A DNA stretch of 21,273 bases from Bacteroidota bacterium (lineage in GTDB: Bacteria; Bacteroidota; Bacteroidia; Flavobacteriales; Weeksellaceae), in the NCBI GenBank assembly GCA_023461035.1, contig JAEWOD010000025.1:1-21273 (forward strand), read 5' to 3'. The notes beneath the pieces were generated by a model. The model searched no databases, was not told the DNA's origin, and saw only the letters and a program-made list of their open reading frames with translations. How positions within the stretch are numbered: the first letter of the stretch is position 1; each line of letters begins with the position of its first letter. Made by a program: the position numbers and the translations under genes. Positions 8,798-15,918 of this stretch are shown here, one piece after another.

Positions 8798-9367
8798 ATG
8801 CGAATTGCCGTTTTCGTTTCCGGCTCAGGAAGCAATCTACAAAACATCATCGATGCCGTTCAGCACGGCAAACTCCTCAATGTGGAAATCGCCATGGTCA
8901 TGGCCGATCGCAATTGTTATGCCGTGGAACGCGCTTTAGAATATGATATTCCGACATATTTGTTAGAAGATAGAAAAAATTTCTCGGAAGACGCAGACCA
9001 TAATCTGGAAGGGGAAAATGTAGATTTGATTGTTTTAGCCGGATTTTTATCCATTCTAACAGCTGAATTTACCGAAAAATGGAAAGATAAAATAATCAAC
9101 GTGCATCCGGCTCTTTTACCCAAATTTGGTGGAAAAGGGATGTACGGAAAATATGTTCATCAGGCCGTTTTGGAAGCAGGTGAAAAAGAAAGTGGTGCGA
9201 CGATTCATTTCGTAACCGCCGGTGTGGATAAAGGCGAAATAATTTTGCAGGGAAAATTCCCGGTTGAAAAAGGAGATACAGTAGAAGACTTACAGCGAAA
9301 AGTTGCCGATGTAGAAAAGGAAATTATGATTGGCGCCATACAGAATTTAGTAACAAAAATTGCTTGA
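8798..9367 (+). CDS. purN: Phosphoribosylglycinamide formyltransferase (GAR transformylase)
   Basis: The 189-residue enzyme transfers a formyl group from 10-formyl-tetrahydrofolate to GAR, giving FGAR, the third step of IMP synthesis. The N-terminal VSGSGSN phosphate-binding loop (residues 7-13) is clear. The catalytic Asn-His-Asp triad of the family is present as N101 and H103 (in NVHPALLP) and D144 (in GVDKGE), and spacing and length are normal. The product is the substrate of PurL, whose gene follows after a 276-base gap holding a separate promoter element and a riboswitch, so purN is probably transcribed separately from purL. It is separated from tamL by 142 bases that hold the -7 element and nothing else I can identify. 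Confidence 0.95.
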   Translation: MRIAVFVSGSGSNLQNIIDAVQHGKLLNVEIAMVMADRNCYAVERALEYDIPTYLLEDRKNFSEDADHNLEGENVDLIVLAGFLSILTAEFTEKWKDKIINVHPALLPKFGGKGMYGKYVHQAVLEAGEKESGATIHFVTAGVDKGEIILQGKFPVEKGDTVEDLQRKVADVEKEIMIGAIQNLVTKIA

Positions 9368-9419
9368 TTTAACAGATAATTTGGCAAATAAATCCGATTA
9401 TAAAACAAAATAATTTACG

Positions 9420-9427
9420 TATCTTTG
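9420..9427 (+). promoter_or_regulatory. Bacteroidota -7 promoter element for the purL leader
   Basis: TATCTTTG fits TAnnTTTG and lies about 85 bases before the riboswitch aptamer. A start a few bases downstream would give a purL leader of roughly 210 bases containing the whole aptamer. No convincing -33 TTG lies at normal spacing. Its identity with the -7 element before purN supports the call. Confidence 0.5.
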
Positions 9428-9497
9428 TCGCTTGTTTTTAAAGTTAAAATTTCATCTGTACAATGATTATCTTGTTATGATTTGTCCGATGCAATTT

Positions 9498-9509
9498 GCC
9501 GGAAACGGC
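9498..9509 (+). other. GNRA-capped hairpin just upstream of the riboswitch
   Basis: GCCG (9498-9501) and CGGC (9506-9509) pair around a GAAA tetraloop, a stable small RNA hairpin. It ends four bases before the P1 stem of the purine aptamer. It may insulate or help fold the aptamer. It is not part of the known purine riboswitch consensus. Confidence 0.5.
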
Positions 9510-9513
9510 TCAT

Positions 9514-9584
9514 TTCATTTGTATAAACCCGTAATAAGGTCGGGCGTTTCTACGGAAAACCATTAATTTTCCTCTACAAATGAA
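9514..9584 (+). promoter_or_regulatory. Purine riboswitch aptamer, guanine type, upstream of purL
   Basis: All parts of the purine aptamer are present. P1 is a perfect 10-bp stem (9514-9523 with 9575-9584). J1/2 contains the UAA. P2 is CCCG/CGGG (9528-9531 with 9541-9544). L2 carries AAUAAGG. J2/3 is GUUUCUAC (9546-9553). P3 is GGAAAA/UUUUCC (9554-9559 with 9567-9572), and L3 carries the CC that kisses the GG of L2. The base reading the ligand, equivalent to C74 of the Bacillus xpt aptamer, is C at 9574, so guanine or hypoxanthine rather than adenine is expected. The U47 and U51 equivalents are intact. Deviations are a short P2, an A opposite C at the base of P2, and U for the usual A at the third-last L3 position. 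It lies 60 bases before the purL ATG, which fits feedback control of purine synthesis. Confidence 0.9.
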
Positions 9585-9617
9585 GTTTATGAATTCATTT
9601 TCGTTTGCTTCATTTGT
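9576..9617 (+). promoter_or_regulatory. Strand-swap hairpin competing with riboswitch P1 (likely expression platform)
   Basis: The 3' strand of P1, ACAAATGAAG (9576-9585), is perfectly complementary to CTTCATTTGT (9608-9617), so it can pair either with the P1 5' strand or with this downstream copy. The two pairings exclude each other, as expected for an expression platform. No U-tract follows the downstream hairpin, so an ordinary intrinsic terminator is not evident, and the purL start codon lies 27 bases beyond. The pairing is seen directly; the mechanism is inference. Confidence 0.6.
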
Positions 9618-9643
9618 GGTTTAAAAAAAGAGTAATAAACTAT

Positions 9644-12600
9644 ATGAATAAACGAATTTTTATTCAAAAAAAATCTCAGTTTGACGTTCACAGTAAGAAA
9701 GTCACAAAAGAATTACAAAACCTTGCCAGGGGAATCTCGTGCAAGGTTTTTGTTATTTATGACCTTTTCGATATCACTGAAAATCAATTAGAAGAATCAC
9801 TCTATCAGGTTTTTGCTGACCCGGTTACAGACATCGTTTTTGAAAGTCTGGATGAATTGACCTCCTTCTTCCACGCAACGCAAATTCCCCCTCCTTTGGA
9901 GAGGGCAAGGGGGAAGCTCTTTGCCACCGAACCTCTCCCCGGCCAGTACGACCAGCGCGCTGACTCGGCCGACCAATGTCTGCAATTGCTCGGGTTCCGG
10001 GAGCCGGAAGTAAAGTCGGGATATTTATATGTTTTTGAAGGTATTTCTGATTCCGAATTGGAAAAAGTCAAAAAATACCTGATCAATCCGATTGAATCAC
10101 GCGAAAAAAATCTGGACGAATTAAAGATCACTGAGAAAACAGACATCAAACCTGTTTTGACCGTGGAAGGATTTGTCGATTTTAATTCGAATCAATTGGA
10201 AGATTTACATAAAGAATTCGGCTTTTCGATGGGAATGGACGACTTGGAATTCATTCAACAACATTTCAAATCCATTCATCGAAATCCAACCGAAACCGAA
10301 TTAAAAGTTTTGGATACCTATTGGTCCGACCATTGTCGCCATACCACGTTTGAAACAGAAATTACCGAAATCAAATTCGAAAACCGGTTCAAAGAAACTT
10401 TACAAAGAACCTTTGATTATTATCTGAAATTAAGATCGGAATTAAATATCACAAAACCCATCCGAATGATGGATCTCGCGACCATCATGGGCAAATATCT
10501 AAGCAAAACCGGAAAGGTAAATAACATCGATATTTCGGAAGAAATCAACGCTTGCTCCATCGTCGTTCCGATTGACGTGGACGGAATCGAAGAAGAATGG
10601 TTGCTTCAATTCAAAAATGAAACCCATAATCATCCAACCGAAGTTGAGCCATTTGGCGGCGCTTCCACTTGTGTCGGCGGTGCGATTCGCGATCCTTTGT
10701 CCGGTCGTGCTTATGTTTTTCAGGCAATGCGGGTAACCGGTTCTGCCAATCCTTTGGAAAAAATTGAGGATACGCTTCCGGGAAAATTACCGCAACGAAA
10801 AATAACCAAAGAAGCTGCCAACGGATACAGTTCCTACGGAAATCAAATCGGACTCGCTACGACTTTTATCAAAGAAATTTATGATGAAGGTTATAAAGCC
10901 AAACGCATGGAAGTCGGATTCGTAGCCGGAGCAGTGAAAAAAGATTGGGTTCGGAGAGAAGAACCAAATGAAGGCGATAAAGTTATTTTGCTGGGTGGTA
11001 GAACAGGGCGTGACGGAGTCGGCGGTGCAACAGGTTCGTCCAAAACGCATGACGGACAAAAACTGGAAGAATTAAGTTCGGAAGTACAAAAAGGAAATGC
11101 AATCGTGGAGCGGAAAATCCAGCGATTGTTTCGAAATAAAGAAGTCCTGGCACTCATCAAAAAATGCAATGATTTCGGGGCGGGCGGCGTTTCGGTAGCG
11201 ATTGGGGAAATCGCAAGAGGCGTAAATATAAATTTAGACACACTACCTCTGAAATATACCGGCTTAAACGGCACGGAACTCGCTCTGTCTGAATCACAGG
11301 AAAGAATGGCCGTCGTGGTCGAAGCAAAAGATGCCGAAAAATTTATCCGGTTTGCACAAATTGAAAATCTGGAAGCCACAACCGTTGCTGATGTTACAGC
11401 TGACGAAACCATGACCATGTGGTGGAAAGGCAATAAAATTGTCGAGTTGGACAGAAAATTTTTGGATACCAACGGAGTACGAAAACAGGCGCAAGCAACG
11501 ATTCAAAATGGAGAAAATTTAAATCCATTTGAATCAAAAGAATTTTCAAAAGAGAACTTTTTAGAATTATTAAAACAACTCAACCATACTTCCCAAAAAG
11601 GAATGGTGGAAATGTTTGACAACAATGTCGGACGAAGTACGATTCTCAATGCTTTCGGAGGAAAAACGATGGATTCTCCGGAGGACATCAGCGTACAGAA
11701 ATTCCCAACGGACGGATTTACGAATTCCGTTTCCATGGCGAGTTTCGGGTACAATCCGACCCTTTCAAAATGGTCGCCTTATCATGGTGCTTATTATGCC
11801 GTGATGGACAGTGTGGCAAAAATCGTTGCCGGTGGCGGAAGTTTCAGCGAAATCCGCTTGACTTTTCAGGAATATTTTGAAAGATTACGTGATGAAGCAG
11901 ATCGCTGGGGAAAACCTTTTGCGGCTTTGCTTGGCTCGATAGAAGCGCAGAAACAATTGGAAATTCCTGCAATTGGCGGAAAAGACAGTATGAGTGGAAG
12001 TTATCAGGACATAGATGTTCCGCCGACTTTGATTTCCTTTGCGGTTGCGCCCAACAAATCGGGGAAAATCAAATCATCCACTTTACAGAAAACCGATTCA
12101 CAAATTTCCGTTTTCATTCCTAATTTTACAGACGAATATTTGTTAGACGAAGTCAATTTGAAACAAATTTTCGAAACGATTCATGCTAATAATTCAAAAA
12201 TTCTATCGGCAGCTACCGTCAAATTCGGCGGAATTGCCGAAACACTGGCTTTGATGGCATTTGGAAATGAAATCGGTGTTTCGATCAACAACCGAAACAG
12301 TGAATTAGAATTAGCCAAATATTATCCGGCTACCATCATTATTGAGCATTCAGAACAATTAAATATTCCATTTGAAATTCAGGGGAATTATCATCATTTA
12401 GGTTCGACTGATTCTTCGGATAAATTTAATTTCGGAGAAATTATCATTTCCATTTCAGAAGCAAAATCGGCATGGAAATCTACATTTGCGGAGCTTTTCC
12501 CTGAAAAGAGTATCAAGTATCAAGTATCAAGTATCAAGACAAATTTTGCTTCGCAAAATTCCAACTTTCAATTTTCTACTTTCAACTTTCAACTCGCGCA

Positions 12601-13390
12601 TCCGCGCGTTTTCATCCCTGCTTTTCCGGGAACGAATTCGGAATATGACAGCGCAAAAGCTTTCCGAAAAGAAGGCGCCGAAACGGAAATTATCGTTTTT
12701 AAAAACCTTTCGGAAAAAGACATAGAAGAAACAGTTCAGGCATACAGCAAAGCGATTGATAACGCACAAATCCTGTTCATTCCGGGTGGATTTTCCGCTG
12801 CTGACGAGCCGGACGGTTCCGGTAAATTCATCGCTACGGTTTTACGAAACGACCGAATCAAAGAAAGCGTCCATAGGTTATTGGAACGCGACGGATTGGT
12901 GTTGGGGATTTGCAATGGATTTCAGGGATTGATCAAATCAGGATTATTGCCTTACGGCGAAATCAGAGAATTGGAGGAAGATACACCCACACTGACTTTC
13001 AACGAAATCGGACGGCACATTGCGCAATTGGCAAGAGTGCGGGTAAATGATTCACATTCGCCCTGGTTAAAAGAAATGGCGGGAAATGAATTTTGGGTTC
13101 CGGTTTCACACGGCGAAGGAAGGTTTATGGCAGACGAAGAGAATTTGCGTAAATTGTTTGAACAAAATCAGATAGCGACGCAATTCATCAATTTAGAAGG
13201 GAAAATCGCTTCCGAAATGCCATACAATCCAAACGGTTCGGTTTTGGGAATCGAAGGAATTACAAGTCCTTGCGGAAAAGTATTCGGACGAATGGGACAT
13301 CCGGAAAGATTTGAAGAAGGTTTGTTTCAGAACATTCCGGGAATGGAAGTGATGAATATTTTCAGGAATGGAGTTGAATACTTTAAATAA
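9644..13390 (+). CDS. purL: Phosphoribosylformylglycinamidine synthase, long single-chain type
   Basis: The 1248-residue enzyme converts FGAR, glutamine and ATP to FGAM. The order is: N-terminal PurS-like domain (about 1-150), linker with the YWSDHCRHT motif (about 225-233), two AIRS-type ATPase halves including ETHNHPTEVEPFGG (about 325-338), and a C-terminal class I glutaminase domain (from about 985) with the triad C1090, H1219 and E1221. I chose the ATG at 9644, 60 bases after the riboswitch, over an in-frame TTG at 9605 that lies inside the leader. Oddities: residues about 81-91 are encoded by a C/G-rich palindromic repeat, and residues about 956-984 by tandem heptamers, a hairpin and pyrimidine-rich repeats; both keep the frame and lie in linker or variable positions. 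All catalytic motifs are intact, so I expect an active enzyme. Confidence 0.95.
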   Translation: MNKRIFIQKKSQFDVHSKKVTKELQNLARGISCKVFVIYDLFDITENQLEESLYQVFADPVTDIVFESLDELTSFFHATQIPPPLERARGKLFATEPLPGQYDQRADSADQCLQLLGFREPEVKSGYLYVFEGISDSELEKVKKYLINPIESREKNLDELKITEKTDIKPVLTVEGFVDFNSNQLEDLHKEFGFSMGMDDLEFIQQHFKSIHRNPTETELKVLDTYWSDHCRHTTFETEITEIKFENRFKETLQRTFDYYLKLRSELNITKPIRMMDLATIMGKYLSKTGKVNNIDISEEINACSIVVPIDVDGIEEEWLLQFKNETHNHPTEVEPFGGASTCVGGAIRDPLSGRAYVFQAMRVTGSANPLEKIEDTLPGKLPQRKITKEAANGYSSYGNQIGLATTFIKEIYDEGYKAKRMEVGFVAGAVKKDWVRREEPNEGDKVILLGGRTGRDGVGGATGSSKTHDGQKLEELSSEVQKGNAIVERKIQRLFRNKEVLALIKKCNDFGAGGVSVAIGEIARGVNINLDTLPLKYTGLNGTELALSESQERMAVVVEAKDAEKFIRFAQIENLEATTVADVTADETMTMWWKGNKIVELDRKFLDTNGVRKQAQATIQNGENLNPFESKEFSKENFLELLKQLNHTSQKGMVEMFDNNVGRSTILNAFGGKTMDSPEDISVQKFPTDGFTNSVSMASFGYNPTLSKWSPYHGAYYAVMDSVAKIVAGGGSFSEIRLTFQEYFERLRDEADRWGKPFAALLGSIEAQKQLEIPAIGGKDSMSGSYQDIDVPPTLISFAVAPNKSGKIKSSTLQKTDSQISVFIPNFTDEYLLDEVNLKQIFETIHANNSKILSAATVKFGGIAETLALMAFGNEIGVSINNRNSELELAKYYPATIIIEHSEQLNIPFEIQGNYHHLGSTDSSDKFNFGEIIISISEAKSAWKSTFAELFPEKSIKYQVSSIKTNFASQNSNFQFSTFNFQLAHPRVFIPAFPGTNSEYDSAKAFRKEGAETEIIVFKNLSEKDIEETVQAYSKAIDNAQILFIPGGFSAADEPDGSGKFIATVLRNDRIKESVHRLLERDGLVLGICNGFQGLIKSGLLPYGEIRELEEDTPTLTFNEIGRHIAQLARVRVNDSHSPWLKEMAGNEFWVPVSHGEGRFMADEENLRKLFEQNQIATQFINLEGKIASEMPYNPNGSVLGIEGITSPCGKVFGRMGHPERFEEGLFQNIPGMEVMNIFRNGVEYFK
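9885..9915. repeat. Palindromic C/G-rich repeat inserted in frame in purL
   Basis: TTCCCCCT (9885-9892) pairs with AGGGGGAA (9908-9915). The interior CTCC-TTT-GGAG can form a second small stem. The element contrasts with the AT-rich surroundings and encodes a Pro-rich/Arg-rich peptide (about residues 81-91) where I expect only a few residues in related PurL proteins. It resembles, from memory, a short intergenic repeat common in flavobacterial genomes. Single copy in this window. Confidence 0.6.
12510..12594. repeat. Composite low-complexity repeat inserted in frame in purL
   Basis: Four exact tandem copies of GTATCAA (12510-12537) are followed by an 8-bp hairpin with a 3-base loop: AATTTTGC (12542-12549) and GCAAAATT (12553-12560). 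After these come three copies of ACTTTCAA-like units (about 12563-12594). The stretch encodes a Ser/Asn/Gln/Phe-rich linker (about residues 956-984) directly before the glutaminase domain. The hairpin recurs in near-identical form (18 of 19 bases) at 14352-14370, upstream of purF. Confidence 0.75.
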
Positions 13391-13395
13391 TGAAA

Positions 13396-13486
13396 TTAAC
13401 CACAAAGGACACAAAGGTTTACACAAAGCACACAAAAACTTTGTGAACCTTGTATCCGGCACGACGGATTGTGAACTTAGTGGTAA
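13396..13486. repeat. Inverted-repeat element between purL and purC
   Basis: The element starts TTAACCACAAAG and ends CTTAGTGGTAA, so its ends are imperfect inverted repeats. The inside holds ACAAAGGTTTACACAAAG opposite CTTTGTGAACCTTGT, a second nested pairing. The same vocabulary (ACCAC, ACAAAGGACAC, CTTAGTGG) recurs at 19279-19385, so the window itself shows that this is a dispersed family. It fills nearly the whole 113-base purL-purC gap, and the RNA could fold into a long hairpin between two cotranscribed genes. Confidence 0.75.
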
Positions 13487-13503
13487 AAAATAAAAAATAT
13501 AAA

Positions 13504-14226
13504 ATGAGCCACACAAAAAAAGACTTCATTTACGAAGGCAAAGCCAAACAGGTTTACAGCACGGAAGACCCGAATTTGGTCATCGTATATTACAAAGATG
13601 ATGCAACTGCATTTAATGCCCAGAAACGCGGAACGGTAGCTGATAAAGGCGAAATGAACAATAAAATTTCGACTTTGATTTTTAATTATCTGATTGAAAA
13701 AGGAATTCCCACACACTACATTGAAACCCTAAATGAACGGGAGCAATTGGTGAAAAAAGTGGATATCATTCCATTGGAAATGGTCGTTCGGAATTATGTA
13801 GCAGGCTCTATGGCGCAACGTTTGGGGCTGGAAGAAGGTGCAAAATCTCCGGTTACGATTTTTGATATTTGTTATAAAAAAGACGAATTGGGCGATCCGT
13901 TGATTAATGATCACCATGCGGTTTTATTAGGCGCAGCGACTTATGAGGAATTGAAATTTATGTATGAACTGACCGATAAAATCAACGAAGCATTGAAAGA
14001 ATTGTTCCTGAAAGCCAATTTGATTTTGATCGATTTTAAAATTGAATTCGGAAAAGATACTGAAGGAAACATCATTCTGGCAGACGAAATCAGCCCGGAT
14101 ACCTGCCGTCTCTGGGACAAAGACACTTTGAAGAAACTGGACAAAGACCGTTTCAGAAGAGATTTGGGTGAAGTTTCGGAAGCTTATCATGAAGTTTATA
14201 ACAGACTTTTGGAAGCTGTAAAATAA
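13504..14226 (+). CDS. purC: Phosphoribosylaminoimidazole-succinocarboxamide synthase
   Basis: The 240-residue enzyme joins CAIR and aspartate with ATP hydrolysis to give SAICAR. The N-terminal YEGKAKQVY (residues 10-18) is the nucleotide-binding start typical of PurC. RGTVADKGEMNN, PLEMVVRNYVAGS and the DEISPDTCRLWD motif near the C-terminus are all family hallmarks. Length matches bacterial PurC (about 235-245). The ATG at 13504 is preferred to an in-frame TTG at 13450, because the extra codons come from the inverted-repeat element. It follows purL by 113 bases and precedes purF, and is probably transcribed with purL under the riboswitch; no separate promoter is evident. Confidence 0.95.
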   Translation: MSHTKKDFIYEGKAKQVYSTEDPNLVIVYYKDDATAFNAQKRGTVADKGEMNNKISTLIFNYLIEKGIPTHYIETLNEREQLVKKVDIIPLEMVVRNYVAGSMAQRLGLEEGAKSPVTIFDICYKKDELGDPLINDHHAVLLGAATYEELKFMYELTDKINEALKELFLKANLILIDFKIEFGKDTEGNIILADEISPDTCRLWDKDTLKKLDKDRFRRDLGEVSEAYHEVYNRLLEAVK

Positions 14227-14228
14227 TC

Positions 14229-14393
14229 GCCACGAATACACGAATTAGTTTTTAAATATTCGTATAATTTAAATGAGCAAAGCGACATTGATAAATAATT
14301 AAATTTAATTCTTTTGACTTAATTTATTTTAATTTAAAGGTTTAATCGAATAAATTTTGCTTCTCAAAATAAAAATATTAGTGCATTAGTGGC
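14229..14393. repeat. Repeat element with imperfect terminal inverted repeats upstream of purF
   Basis: The left end GCCACGAATACACGAAT (14229-14245) matches the complement of the right end ATTAGTGCATTAGTGGC (14377-14393) at 14 of 17 positions. The interior is very AT-rich, with several AT dyads near 14300-14335, and holds a near copy (14352-14370) of the purL hairpin repeat at 12541-12559. No coding sequence is visible. It occupies most of the 201 bases between purC and the preferred purF start and could be a degenerate MITE-like or structural repeat. Confidence 0.65.
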
Positions 14394-14427
14394 TAAAGAA
14401 AAAGAAATAAAGTTCGCAAAACATACA

Positions 14428-15918
14428 ATGAAAACCTGTACAAAAACATCAAAATTTTCCACTCAGTTCTACCAGAGAAACCATCTGAAAAAGATGTTCA
14501 ATGATTCGCTGGACAGCATGGAAGAAGAATGTGGAATTTTTGGGATTTATTCGCCCAACGACATTGATACTTTTTCTCTGGCGCAGTTCGGGATGTTTGC
14601 ACTGCAGCACCGCGGGCAGGAAGCGGCCGGCGTTTCGGTATTAAAAGACAGCGTAATCAAAACTTATAAATCTACCGGTTTGGTGCTGGATGTTTTCAAA
14701 CAAATCGAAGAAATTGAAGAATTTCAGGGAAATGCAGCCATCGGCCATACCCGATATACGACTGCCGGAGGTGGAAGTTCCAAAAACATTCAACCGCTGT
14801 ATGCGGTAAATTATTTCGGGAAACCTCATTTTTCCATTGCCCACAACGGAAATGTGATTGAAACCGATGAGTTGAAAGAAGAATTAATCAAAGACGGATT
14901 GCCGTTTCTGGCGACTTCCGACACGGAAGTGATTTTACGTTCGATTCAGAAACATTCCGATCTGACGGTTCAGGAAGCGATTCAGAAAGGATTGAAAGAA
15001 ATTCGGGGTGCTTATTCGGTGTTATTATTGACAAAAAATTCGCTGGCGGCTTTCCGCGACCCGAATGGAATCCGTCCGTTGTCGATTGGGAAAATCGGAG
15101 ATGACACCTATGTTTTCAGTTCCGAGACCTGTGCGCTGGATGCTGTAGGAGCGGAATTCTTGCGTGACGTTGAACCAGGTGAGATCGTGGTAGCCGATGA
15201 GAACGGGCTTCACTCCTATCCGCTGGAACAACCTTCCAAAAATCGGATTTGTGCGTTTGAATATATTTATTTTGCACGTCCCGACTCCACAATTCAGGGC
15301 ACCGATATTTATGATTTGCGGGTAGAAAGCGGTCGGAAATTATTTGAACAATCGCCGGTCGATGCCGATGTGGTGATTGGCGTTCCGGATTCCGGTGTGC
15401 CATCTGCGATTGGTTTTTCAGAAGCTTCGGGCATTCCGTTTGAACCGATTCTGGTTAAAAACCGTTATATGAGCCGTTCGTTTATCGTGCCTTCACAGGA
15501 AATGCGGGAGCGAATCGTGAATTTGAAACTGAATCCGATTGCCAATAAAATCCGCGGAAAACGATTGGTGATTCTGGATGATTCCATCGTTCGGGGAACG
15601 ACCAGTAAATTGCTCATCAAAATCTTAAAAGAAGCCGGAGCCAAAGAAATTCATTTCAGAAGTGCTTCACCGCCCATCATCGCGCCTTGCTTTTTGGGAA
15701 TCGATATGCCGACCAAAAAAGATTTGATTTCGGCCAATATGACACAGAAAGAATTGGTGAATTATTTAGGTGTGGATAGTCTGGACTTTTTATCGGTAGA
15801 GAACTTAATTGAAATTCTGGGTTCCACCGATCATTGTTTTGGTTGTTTTACAGAGAAATATCCGGTGGAAAGAAATATCCAAAAAGACAAATTTTACCAG
15901 AAGAAGATTGAGTATTAA
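14428..15918 (+). CDS. purF: Amidophosphoribosyltransferase (glutamine PRPP amidotransferase), Fe-S type
   Basis: The 496-residue enzyme makes phosphoribosylamine from PRPP and glutamine, the first committed step of purine synthesis. The class II glutaminase domain begins at the catalytic C35 (EEECGIFG), which must become the N-terminus, so residues 1-34 act as a propeptide. The PRPP loop LVILDDSIVRGTTS is intact. C275, C421, C470 and C473 fit the four ligands of the 4Fe-4S cluster in the Bacillus-type enzyme. Start choice: a GTG at 14389 lies within a repeat arm and is unlikely; ATGs at 14494 and 14518 would give shorter propeptides (the last only MEEE). I prefer 14428 but cannot exclude these. 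Its stop codon overlaps the stop of the convergent gene. Confidence 0.93.
   Translation: MKTCTKTSKFSTQFYQRNHLKKMFNDSLDSMEEECGIFGIYSPNDIDTFSLAQFGMFALQHRGQEAAGVSVLKDSVIKTYKSTGLVLDVFKQIEEIEEFQGNAAIGHTRYTTAGGGSSKNIQPLYAVNYFGKPHFSIAHNGNVIETDELKEELIKDGLPFLATSDTEVILRSIQKHSDLTVQEAIQKGLKEIRGAYSVLLLTKNSLAAFRDPNGIRPLSIGKIGDDTYVFSSETCALDAVGAEFLRDVEPGEIVVADENGLHSYPLEQPSKNRICAFEYIYFARPDSTIQGTDIYDLRVESGRKLFEQSPVDADVVIGVPDSGVPSAIGFSEASGIPFEPILVKNRYMSRSFIVPSQEMRERIVNLKLNPIANKIRGKRLVILDDSIVRGTTSKLLIKILKEAGAKEIHFRSASPPIIAPCFLGIDMPTKKDLISANMTQKELVNYLGVDSLDFLSVENLIEILGSTDHCFGCFTEKYPVERNIQKDKFYQKKIEY

Noticed and set aside
9514..9584. Adenine or 2'-deoxyguanosine class for the purine aptamer
   Set aside because: The position reading the ligand is C (9574), not U as in adenine aptamers, and the U51 equivalent is unchanged, unlike the known 2'-deoxyguanosine class. 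Guanine type is the simplest reading.
9576..9640. Intrinsic terminator in the purL leader
   Set aside because: The hairpin is followed by GGTTTAAAAAAAG, an A-run and not a U-tract, so a standard intrinsic terminator is not supported.
10891..11472. Long minus-strand reading frame opposite purL
   Set aside because: It lies wholly inside conserved PurL coding sequence, has a low-complexity Ser/Phe-rich translation, and shows no family motif or start context. It is an antisense shadow.
12510..12537. Tandem GTATCAA units as a CRISPR-like array
   Set aside because: Units are 7 bases with no spacers, inside purL, and no cas genes are present. It is a simple tandem repeat.
13450..13503. N-terminal extension of PurC from a TTG
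   Set aside because: The added 18 codons are encoded by the purL-purC repeat element, and PurC homologues start at about the ATG at 13504.
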